In this document: piece by piece, positions 5,370 to 10,819 of the stretch | Numbering within the stretch: the first letter of the stretch is position 1 | Layout: the number at the start of each line of letters is the position of its first letter | From: Candidatus Shapirobacteria bacterium | GTDB taxonomy: Bacteria; Patescibacteriota; Microgenomatia; UBA12405 | Direction of reading: 5' to 3' | NCBI GenBank assembly: GCA_009885205.1 | Contig: VFLE01000121.1 | Span: forward strand, 1 to 10,819 | DNA length: 10,819 bases | The notes under the pieces: generated by a model | The model's input: only the letters and a program-made list of their open reading frames with translations | Database searches by the model: none | Told to the model about the DNA's origin: nothing | Program-made: the position numbers and the translations under genes

Positions 5370-5738
5370 CTATTTTTTCCTCTGCCTCGCCGTAGTTTTT
5401 AACGAAGGCGGGTTTTCCTTATTTTCAATTTTTAGTATCTTTTTAATAACAATAAATACAACAATGGCGACTATAGTAAAATCAAGCAATGCGGATATAA
5501 AATTACCAATTTTAAATTCACTCCCCATTATATTAAATGCAATATTTTTCCACGATCCAGTCGGTGTAAATATCCCAACTATCGGCATAATCAAGTCTTG
5601 AGCAATCGATGTCACCAAATCCTTGACCGCCGATCCAATAACCACCCCAATTGCCAACTCAATCACTTTATAGTTTTTCAAAAAATCCAAAAACTCATGA
5701 TGATTATTCTTCACTTTATCTATTATTTTATTTTTCAT
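5370..5738 (-). CDS. mscL: Large-conductance mechanosensitive channel MscL, 122 aa
   Basis: This homopentameric inner-membrane channel opens under membrane tension to release solutes on osmotic downshock. The N-terminal amphipathic helix (FLDFLKNYKVIELAIG) runs into TM1 (about residues 25-52, with the signature GVVIGSAVKDLV and IMPIVG), followed by a short periplasmic loop (55-78) and TM2 (about 79-101). The cytoplasmic tail begins KKILKIENKEN. Instead of the usual charged helical bundle, it finishes with PPSLKTTARQRKK, which is encoded by a GC-rich, palindrome-like repeat (5382-5412), so the native C terminus seems to have been replaced or extended. The tail is dispensable for gating in characterised MscL, so the channel is probably functional. 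The start ATG has TAAAAT six nt upstream. It follows era by 49 bp. Confidence 0.96.
   Translation of the reverse strand: MKNKIIDKVKNNHHEFLDFLKNYKVIELAIGVVIGSAVKDLVTSIAQDLIMPIVGIFTPTGSWKNIAFNIMGSEFKIGNFISALLDFTIVAIVVFIVIKKILKIENKENPPSLKTTARQRKK
5382..5412. repeat. GC-rich palindrome-like repeat encoding the MscL C-terminal tail
   Basis: On the plus strand CTGCCTCGCC (5382-5391) and GAAGGCGGG (5404-5412) flank an AT-rich centre. CGCC/GGCG pairs plus neighbouring matches give an imperfect hairpin. I recall similar repeats of the pattern CTGCCCGCC...GCGAAGGCGGG from other CPR genomes, unverified here. It is translated on the minus strand as about PPSLKTTARQ (110-119). Confidence 0.5.
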
Positions 5739-5744
5739 AATTCT

Positions 5745-5750
5745 ATTTTA
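5745..5750 (-). promoter_or_regulatory. -10 box (TAAAAT) for mscL
   Basis: TAAAAT ends exactly 6 nt before the mscL ATG on the minus strand, so the expected start is the A of ATG. There is no Shine-Dalgarno sequence. Confidence 0.6.
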
Positions 5751-5758
5751 ATTGAAAA

Positions 5759-5778
5759 TTGAAGTTTGAAGTTTGAAA
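5759..5778. repeat. GAAGTTTG tandem repeat between era and mscL
   Basis: TTGAAGTTTGAAGTTTGAAA contains a 7-bp unit (GAAGTTT) repeated head to tail. It fills much of the 49-bp gap after the era stop codon and is the cleanest copy of the repeat that also occurs inside the hydrolase and argS genes. Confidence 0.7.
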
Positions 5779-5787
5779 ATTTTTTTA

Positions 5788-6666
5788 TTATTCCCCCTCC
5801 ATCCAGTGGGTGTCGACGGCGACAGTCAAGTCAAGAAATACTTTTCTTGCCGACATTAGTTCTAATTCTTTACGAGCATTTTGACCTATTTCTCTAATTT
5901 TTTTGCCACCAATACCAATAATCATTTTTTTATATCGATCGGCACTGGTTATCAATTCTGCCTTAATATAGATCAACTTTTGTTTATCTATTACTTCTTT
6001 TACCTTGACATTGATGGTGTAAGGGATCTCCTCTCGCAAAAACAAATATGCCTTTTCTCGGATAATTTCTCCAATATATTCTCTGGCACTCATTGCAGTT
6101 AGTGGTCTAACTTCACTACTCATCGATTCAATTTCCTCTATTACTCCCCGATTTTCTTTTTGGGGTAACAATTCAAAAATCAAATTCATCAATTGTTTAA
6201 CATTTTTTGATTTTAAGGCCGACACCATTACCGTTTTATCAAATTCATCCTCCAAATAATTATAATCAGGAAAATGGTTAACCGGTCCTACTGCCTGATC
6301 AATTTTGTTATATACTAAAATCTTTTTGGTTGGTATCTTGCGCAATAATCCTAATATTTTATTTTCTTCTTCATTTTTTGGGCGAGAAATATCTACCACT
6401 GCTACCACCAAATCAGTTTTAGCCAGTTCTCGCGGTATTTCTTCATTAACTCGCTTGGACATTAAATCAACCACCTTACCAATCAATCCCGGGGTATCAG
6501 TAAACAAAATTTTACCCCGTTCATCGGCAAACAATACAGTCTGCGCCCGGCGAGTTGTCTGAGGTAGTGGTGAGGTAATTGATACCTTTTGGTTCATGAT
6601 GGCATTAATCAAGGTTGATTTGCCCGTATTTGGTCGGCCAACAATAGCCACTTTTCCGTATTTCAT
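5788..6666 (-). CDS. era: GTPase Era, 292 aa
   Basis: This essential GTPase binds the 3' end of 16S rRNA through a KH domain during 30S maturation. The G domain shows G1 GRPNTGKS (10-17), switch I with PQTTRR (35-40), G3 DTPG (57-60), G4 NKID (120-123) and G5 SAL (149-151). The KH domain occupies about residues 190-285, with the family sequence REEIPY (211-216) and the GxxG-type loop IIGIGGKKIREIG (249-261). Length and order match full-length Era (about 300 residues). The start ATG is preceded by TGT-TAAAAT six nt away, and translation from it gives the expected short leader before the P-loop strand. It is divergent from lon across 66 bp. Confidence 0.97.
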   Translation of the reverse strand: MKYGKVAIVGRPNTGKSTLINAIMNQKVSITSPLPQTTRRAQTVLFADERGKILFTDTPGLIGKVVDLMSKRVNEEIPRELAKTDLVVAVVDISRPKNEEENKILGLLRKIPTKKILVYNKIDQAVGPVNHFPDYNYLEDEFDKTVMVSALKSKNVKQLMNLIFELLPQKENRGVIEEIESMSSEVRPLTAMSAREYIGEIIREKAYLFLREEIPYTINVKVKEVIDKQKLIYIKAELITSADRYKKMIIGIGGKKIREIGQNARKELELMSARKVFLDLTVAVDTHWMEGE

Positions 6667-6672
6667 TGGTAT

Positions 6673-6681
6673 ATTTTAACA
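6673..6681 (-). promoter_or_regulatory. Extended -10 (TGT-TAAAAT) for era
   Basis: TAAAAT (6673-6678) ends 6 nt before the era ATG and is preceded by TGT. A GTGACA further upstream would need a 19-bp spacer and is doubtful as a -35. Confidence 0.6.
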
Positions 6682-6696
6682 TAATCAATTTACTTC

Positions 6697-6725
6697 TTGT
6701 CACTTAGCAAGGTATTTGATAGACT
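6697..6725 (+). promoter_or_regulatory. Promoter of lon (TTGTCA - 17 bp - TGA-TAGACT)
   Basis: TTGTCA (6697-6702, 5 of 6 to TTGACA), a 17-bp spacer and TAGACT (6720-6725) with an extended TGA in front form the best complete promoter in the window. It ends 7 nt before ATG 6733. The TTG in its -35 is in frame with lon and could be mistaken for a start codon. Confidence 0.7.
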
Positions 6726-6732
6726 GCTAATT

Positions 6733-9081
6733 ATGACTATTGCTAAAACCAATTTACCCAAAGTTTTACCTTTGATTCCTCTCCGCAATGTTGTTCTTTT
6801 TCCCTCAGTCGAGACTTCACTTTTTTTTGGTCGCAAGGAGTCAAGTCAATCACTTTTGTCTGCCTACGACAATTTTGGCCGTATGGTAATTATTGCCACC
6901 CAAAAAGATGTTGCCACCGAGAAACCAGAACAAAAAGATATTTATTCCACTGCCGTTTTGGCTCATATCGAACATATTTTACAAACTGACGGTTCTATAC
7001 ACGCCATTGTTAAGGGAATTTCTCGTGTCTCTATCGAAAACTTTATTCAAACCGACCCTTTTATTTTGGTTGAATATAAAGATTTACTCTTGACCGAAGA
7101 GCAGGCCACCGATATCCAACAACCCGCCGAAGCTTTGCTTTCTCAACTAAAAAAAGCCTTTTCTGCTGGCCGTCAATTTGATTTACCCGCTATGATGCAA
7201 CTATCAACCGGGGTGTCATCATCTGATTTGGCCGACCAAGTTTCCTTTGCTGTTAGTGCCAAAACTGAAGATAAACAAAAATTACTCGAGACCTTGGCTG
7301 TTTCTATTCGTCTTCGAGCCGTTACCGAATTTTTGGCCCAAGATTTAAAAGTGGCTGATTTAGAACGTGACATTGAAATCAAAACTCAAGAAAAATTTAA
7401 TTCCAACATGAAGCGCAATGTTTTAGAAGAGCGCAAACATCAAATCGAAGAAGAATTAAAAAAACTCGGTGACAAACCTGAATCAGAAACAGATTTTTCT
7501 GAGTTAGAATCAAAAATAAAAAATTTAAAAGTCAGTGAGGACATCAAAAAAAAATTATTAAAAGAACACAAACGACTTACTCAAATGGGACCAATGGCCC
7601 CCGAATCATCCTATATTAGGACATATTTAGAGACAGTTGTCGAACTACCTTTTGGCGTCTATAGCAAAAATAGCCTATCTATCAACAAATCAAAAAATAT
7701 TCTAGACCACGATCATTATGGTTTAAAAGATGTTAAGGAGCGAATTTTGGAATATTTATCAGTCATGAAATTAAAAGAGAAATCAAAAGACACTACTCAA
7801 ACAGCCAATATTTTATGTTTAATCGGGCCCCCAGGTGTGGGCAAAACTTCTGTTGGTAGGTCTATTGCCGCGGCCATGGGTCGCAAGTTTGCTAGGGCTT
7901 CTCTTGGTGGTATTCGAGACGAAGCTGAAATTCGCGGTCACCGTCGCACCTATGTTGGAGCTATGGCTGGTCGAATTGTTACCAGCCTAAAAGACGCCGG
8001 CACCATGAACCCCGTTTTTATGCTTGACGAGGTCGACAAAATTGGCGCTGATTATCGTGGTGACCCTTCGGCCGCTTTACTTGAGGCCTTAGACCCCGAA
8101 CAAAACAAAGATTTTACTGATCATTATTTAGATTTTCCCCTAGATCTTTCCAAAGTATTTTTTATTTTAACGGGCAACGATTTGGGTTCCATTCCTTATG
8201 CTCTGCGCGATCGTCTCGAAATTATCAACTTTTATGGTTACACCCAAGAAGAAAAGTATCATATTGCCCACAATTATTTAGTTAAAAAAGAAATCAGTGC
8301 CAATGGTTTAAAAAATAACCAAATTGTTCCCTTTTCTGCCCCAACTTTACAATACATTATTGATAAATACACCCGTGAAGCTGGAGTTCGCCATTTACAA
8401 CGGACCATTGCCACCCTTTTGCGCAAAGTCGCCAAAAAAATAGTTTCTACCAAGGCCAAAAAAGTCAATATTAATGATAATGTTTTTATCAAAAAATCAT
8501 TAGGTCCAGAAAAGTTTTCTTCCCAGCTTAAGGGTAAAAAAGATGAAATTGGGGTGTCTACTGGACTAGCCTGGACCTCAGTTGGTGGCGATATTTTATT
8601 CATCGAAGTCAATATAATGCCTGGCAAAGGCTCACTAATTTTAACCGGAAAACTAGGTTCAGTCATGAAAGAATCCTGTCAAGCGGCTCTTTCTTTTGTT
8701 AGAAGTATGGCCCAAAAATGGGGGATTAAACAAGATTTTCATAAAATAGATATTCATATCCATGTCCCCGAAGGGGCCACTCCCAAAGATGGGCCCAGTG
8801 CTGGTGGTGCCATTACCACAGCACTCGTTTCCGCGCTTAAAAATAAACCTATCTTAAGGGATATTGCCATGACTGGTGAAATCACCTTACGGGGAAATAT
8901 TTTAGAAATAGGTGGACTCAAAGAAAAAACTATTGCCGCTCATCGGGCCGGGATTAAAACCATTTTCTTTCCCCAAGATAATGAAAAGTCTTTAGTCGGT
9001 GTTCCTACAGAAGTCAAAAAGGCTATCAAATTCATCCCTGTGCAACATTATTCCGAAATTTACAAAAAGATTTTTGTTTAA
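6733..9081 (+). CDS. lon: ATP-dependent protease Lon (LonA type), 782 aa
   Basis: This hexameric cytosolic AAA+ serine protease degrades misfolded and regulatory proteins. The N-terminal LAN domain opens with VLPLIPLRNVVLFP, and a coiled-coil region follows (about residues 200-290). The AAA+ module has Walker A GPPGVGKT (365-372) and Walker B MLDEVDK (430-436). The protease domain has catalytic S689 in KDGPSAGG and K732 in GGLKEK, 43 residues apart as in E. coli (S679, K722). Length fits bacterial LonA. ATG 6733 is chosen over the in-frame TTG at 6697, because that TTG belongs to a promoter -35 and the 12 residues it would add do not resemble Lon. It converges on argS, with a perfect 32-bp palindrome in the gap of 49 bp. 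Confidence 0.98.
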   Translation: MTIAKTNLPKVLPLIPLRNVVLFPSVETSLFFGRKESSQSLLSAYDNFGRMVIIATQKDVATEKPEQKDIYSTAVLAHIEHILQTDGSIHAIVKGISRVSIENFIQTDPFILVEYKDLLLTEEQATDIQQPAEALLSQLKKAFSAGRQFDLPAMMQLSTGVSSSDLADQVSFAVSAKTEDKQKLLETLAVSIRLRAVTEFLAQDLKVADLERDIEIKTQEKFNSNMKRNVLEERKHQIEEELKKLGDKPESETDFSELESKIKNLKVSEDIKKKLLKEHKRLTQMGPMAPESSYIRTYLETVVELPFGVYSKNSLSINKSKNILDHDHYGLKDVKERILEYLSVMKLKEKSKDTTQTANILCLIGPPGVGKTSVGRSIAAAMGRKFARASLGGIRDEAEIRGHRRTYVGAMAGRIVTSLKDAGTMNPVFMLDEVDKIGADYRGDPSAALLEALDPEQNKDFTDHYLDFPLDLSKVFFILTGNDLGSIPYALRDRLEIINFYGYTQEEKYHIAHNYLVKKEISANGLKNNQIVPFSAPTLQYIIDKYTREAGVRHLQRTIATLLRKVAKKIVSTKAKKVNINDNVFIKKSLGPEKFSSQLKGKKDEIGVSTGLAWTSVGGDILFIEVNIMPGKGSLILTGKLGSVMKESCQAALSFVRSMAQKWGIKQDFHKIDIHIHVPEGATPKDGPSAGGAITTALVSALKNKPILRDIAMTGEITLRGNILEIGGLKEKTIAAHRAGIKTIFFPQDNEKSLVGVPTEVKKAIKFIPVQHYSEIYKKIFV

Positions 9082-9086
9082 CAACA

Positions 9087-9118
9087 TAGTAGAGACGTGA
9101 TTAATCACGTCTCTACTA
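9087..9118. repeat. 32-bp perfect palindrome (GTAGAGACG family) between lon and argS
   Basis: Arms TAGTAGAGACG and CGTCTCTACTA enclose the core TGATTAATCA; all 16 pairs match. It lies 5 nt after the lon stop and 12 nt before the argS stop, so in RNA it forms a strong hairpin at the 3' end of both convergent transcripts. No run of T follows on either side, so it is not a canonical intrinsic terminator, though it may block readthrough or protect 3' ends. The outer arms match the palindrome inside dus. Confidence 0.92.
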
Positions 9119-9130
9119 AATAGTGATAAT

Positions 9131-10693
9131 TTACATTTTTTCCAACGTCTCGATTCCTAAAATTGATAATCCATCTTTAATTATTTTGGCAGTAACTGAC
9201 GTTAAAAATATCCGCCTGGCTTCTTCTGGTTCACCTACAATTCGACACTTTCCATAAAATTCATTATATTTTCTGGCCAAATTTAGCAAATATTCTGCGA
9301 GTACAGCAGGGGAGTAACGTTCCCCCGCCTCCACAATTTTTTCCTCAAAAATATAAAAATATCTCAATAGTTGTTTTTCATTCTCATCAAATTTCTCATC
9401 TTGTTTGAAGTTTGGTGTTTGAAGTTTTGATTTTTGTATTACACTTTTACATCTTGCATATGTATATTGTAAGTACGGTGCTGAATTTCCTTCCATACTC
9501 ATCACTCTTTCCCAATCAAAAATAATATCTTTTTTAGGGTCGGATGCCAAATCATTAAATTTAACTGCCCCAATTGCCACTTTTTTAATTGATTCAACAT
9601 CATTTTCTGGTGCCATTTTTTTGGCCATTTCCATCGCTTTATCAATAATGTCAGATAAGTGAATTGTGTCACCTTTGCGAGTGGAAAATTTACCATCTTT
9701 CCATCGTATTAAACCATGACCAATATGAACAAAATTAGCATCCCAACCAACCAACTTTGCCGCGGCAAATACTTGTTTAAAGTGTAGTGTTTGTTCCGAT
9801 CCTACCTCATAAATTATCAAATCAGGACTCCACTTTTCTTTTCTAAATTTTATGGTTGCCAAATCACGGGTAAAATATGTCGTCGCTCCGTCGGATTTTA
9901 AAATCATAGCTGGTGGCAAGTCTGGCACTTCCACAATTTCCGCTCCTTCACTAGTTTTACTTAATTTTTTGTCCTTAAAAGTTTGTATAACTTCAGGCAA
10001 CATTTTTAAATAAAATTCTTCACCATAGGCATTGTCAATTTTTACTCCCAATAATTCGTATACCCTATTAAATTCTTTTAGTGATATATCAACACATTCC
10101 TGCCAAATTTTTCTGGCCTCGACATCACCGTTTTCGAGTTTAGCAAACCATTCTCTTCCCTCATCAATTAATGTTTTATCGGTTTCTGCCTCAGTATGAA
10201 ATCTAACGTATAACTTTTCCAATCCTTCAATTGTATTTTCCATTCCCCAATACTTAATCGCAGTTATCATTTTCCCAAATTGTGTCCCCCAGTCACCCAA
10301 GTGATTATCACCGATAGTGTTCCATCCTAATATTTTATAAATATTGTACAAAGCCTGACCAATATTAGTCGACCGCAAATGACCAATGCCAAAAGGTTTA
10401 GCGATATTTGGTGATGAATATTCGACTATAACTGTCTTACCTTTGCCAATATTTTCTAACTCATTTTTATATTCATCATTTAAAATATTTTTTGCTTCGT
10501 CAATTAAAACATTCTCTTTAATCCATAAATTACTAAACCCGGCCACCCTATCAACTTTTTCAACTATATCCAATCCTGACATGTCAACATCACCTCGCAC
10601 GGCAAAATCCCCAAACTTTTCCACCGATGGATGTTCCAATTTTGTTTCAATATTTTTTTTCTTCAAAAAGTCATTTATTTTTGTTTTGATCAT
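9131..10693 (-). CDS. argS: Arginyl-tRNA synthetase, 520 aa
   Basis: This class I synthetase charges tRNA-Arg and needs the tRNA to activate arginine. The ArgS signature EYSSPNIAKPFGIGHLRST (91-109) contains the HIGH-type motif as FGIGH (101-105), with Gly for the first His. GDNHLGDWGTQFGKM (128-142) follows. The KMSKS position reads STRKG (337-341), as is common in this family. The C-terminal anticodon-binding domain contains APYLQYTYARC (405-415). The protein is shorter than typical ArgS (about 550-580), chiefly in the N-terminal Add-1 domain (residues 1-85). Residues about 421-431 (KSKLQTPNFKQ) are encoded by the dispersed GAAGTTTG repeat and sit in a linker after the YARC helix. The start ATG has an extended -10 (TGG-TAAAAT) five nt upstream. 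An IS30-type transposase end lies 26 bp upstream. Confidence 0.97.
   Translation of the reverse strand: MIKTKINDFLKKKNIETKLEHPSVEKFGDFAVRGDVDMSGLDIVEKVDRVAGFSNLWIKENVLIDEAKNILNDEYKNELENIGKGKTVIVEYSSPNIAKPFGIGHLRSTNIGQALYNIYKILGWNTIGDNHLGDWGTQFGKMITAIKYWGMENTIEGLEKLYVRFHTEAETDKTLIDEGREWFAKLENGDVEARKIWQECVDISLKEFNRVYELLGVKIDNAYGEEFYLKMLPEVIQTFKDKKLSKTSEGAEIVEVPDLPPAMILKSDGATTYFTRDLATIKFRKEKWSPDLIIYEVGSEQTLHFKQVFAAAKLVGWDANFVHIGHGLIRWKDGKFSTRKGDTIHLSDIIDKAMEMAKKMAPENDVESIKKVAIGAVKFNDLASDPKKDIIFDWERVMSMEGNSAPYLQYTYARCKSVIQKSKLQTPNFKQDEKFDENEKQLLRYFYIFEEKIVEAGERYSPAVLAEYLLNLARKYNEFYGKCRIVGEPEEARRIFLTSVTAKIIKDGLSILGIETLEKM
9404..9435. repeat. GAAGTTTG repeat inserted in frame in argS
   Basis: On the plus strand TTTGAAGTTTG (9404-9414), GTG, and TTTGAAGTTTTGA (9418-9430) reproduce the unit found at 5759-5778 and around 561-578. 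On the minus strand it is read as part of SKLQTPNFK, nearly the same words (KTSNF, KLQK) as in the hydrolase insertion. Confidence 0.7.
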
Positions 10694-10698
10694 AGTCT

Positions 10699-10707
10699 AT
10701 TTTACCA
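10699..10707 (-). promoter_or_regulatory. Extended -10 (TGG-TAAAAT) for argS
   Basis: TAAAAT (10699-10704) ends 5 nt before the argS ATG and is preceded by TGG. It lies inside the 26-bp gap left by the transposase gene, so any -35 would be in sequence belonging to the insertion element. Confidence 0.6.
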
Positions 10708-10719
10708 AAGCGGTGAATT

Positions 10720-10819
10720 CTAGTGTGAATCCGAACACCCTTCTAATTGATAACATTTTAACTCTCTTTTAAATGCCTCGATAGGGGTCTCATAATCGAG
10801 GCATTTTCTTGGTCTACTA
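10720..10819 (-). CDS. IS30-family transposase, C-terminal fragment (cut by window edge)
   Basis: The last 32 codons of a minus-strand gene enter the window and end at TAG (10722-10720). They begin SRPRKCLDYETPIEAF, which matches the conserved C-terminal end of IS30-type DDE transposases (pattern RPRK-x-L-x-Y-x-TP-x-E-x-F). A tail KRELKCYQLEGCSDSH follows. The frame is open to the edge, so the gene may be complete outside the window. The right end of the element must lie close to or within the 26 bp before argS; the terminal inverted repeat cannot be confirmed because the left end is not present. IS30 is copy-and-paste via circles and favours specific targets; whether this copy is active cannot be told. 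Confidence 0.8.
   Translation of the reverse strand, partial: SRPRKCLDYETPIEAFKRELKCYQLEGCSDSH
10771..10806. repeat. 12-bp inverted repeat inside the transposase 3' end
   Basis: AAATGCCTCGAT (10771-10782) and ATCGAGGCATTT (10795-10806) are perfect inverted repeats around a 12-nt loop. It is fully coding (KCLDYETPIEAF region). On the plus strand it is followed by a short T run, so it could act as a weak terminator for transcription entering the element from argS's side; on the transposase strand no T run follows. Confidence 0.7.

Noticed and set aside
6697..6732. TTG start giving a 794-aa Lon
   Set aside because: The TTG is part of the -35 hexamer, and the added 12 residues have no Lon character.
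8274..8666. 130-codon minus-strand frame inside lon
   Set aside because: It lies wholly within the conserved Lon protease region and has no start signals or family resemblance.
9087..9118. Palindrome as a canonical intrinsic terminator
   Set aside because: No T-run follows on either strand and the stem is AT-rich at the centre; a 3'-end role remains possible but not of the standard kind.
10386..10772. 128-codon plus-strand frame at the right
   Set aside because: It is antisense to argS and the transposase fragment, rich in Phe, Ser and Ile as expected of a shadow of a Lys/Glu-rich gene.
1..10819. CRISPR arrays, defence genes, toxin-antitoxin pairs, prophage genes or riboswitches
   Set aside because: I looked on both strands and saw no spaced direct repeats, no such protein families, and no leader long enough for a riboswitch.

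Overview
The window looks like housekeeping sequence from a small-genome, AT-rich bacterium, most likely a member of the Candidate Phyla Radiation (Patescibacteria). The signs are compact proteins (a 520-residue ArgS, an Obg that stops after its G domain), very short gaps between genes, a bacterial RRM protein, a coiled-coil protein of a kind I associate with this group, and standard stop usage (TAA, TAG and TGA all terminate genes). This placement is inferred from gene content and style; there is no rRNA in the window.

Layout. At the left edge a tRNA-Gln(CUG) gene on the minus strand diverges from a 54-codon ORF whose 3' end overlaps a minus-strand metallo-beta-lactamase-fold hydrolase. That hydrolase diverges, across 21 bp, from a plus-strand run: RRM RNA-binding protein, tRNA-dihydrouridine synthase, coiled-coil protein, RlmN and Obg. 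Obg converges on a minus-strand run read as Era, MscL, then a YtxH-like membrane protein. Era diverges from Lon (plus strand), and Lon converges on ArgS (minus strand). At the right edge is the C-terminal end of an IS30-type transposase, whose stop codon lies 26 bp before the ArgS start. Most products serve translation: tRNA, tRNA and rRNA modification, two ribosome-assembly GTPases and an aminoacyl-tRNA synthetase. Lon handles protein quality control, and MscL and the YtxH-like protein belong to the envelope. I see no defence system, CRISPR array, toxin-antitoxin pair, prophage or biosynthetic cluster.

Two patterns stand out. First, all twelve protein genes whose 5' end is visible have a -10-like hexamer ending 5 to 9 nt (mostly 5 to 7) before the chosen start codon and no Shine-Dalgarno sequence. 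This predicts leaderless mRNAs and mostly one promoter per gene. It also settles doubtful starts: the upstream TTG of the Lon frame is its -35 box. Second, several short dispersed repeats occur both between genes and in frame inside genes. A perfect palindrome with GTAGAGACG arms lies inside the dihydrouridine synthase and again between lon and argS. A GAAGTTTG repeat lies inside the hydrolase and ArgS and in intergenic DNA next to mscL, with a degenerate copy before obg. A GC-rich palindrome-like repeat encodes the MscL tail. These resemble in principle the Rickettsia palindromic elements, which are also translated within otherwise normal proteins.
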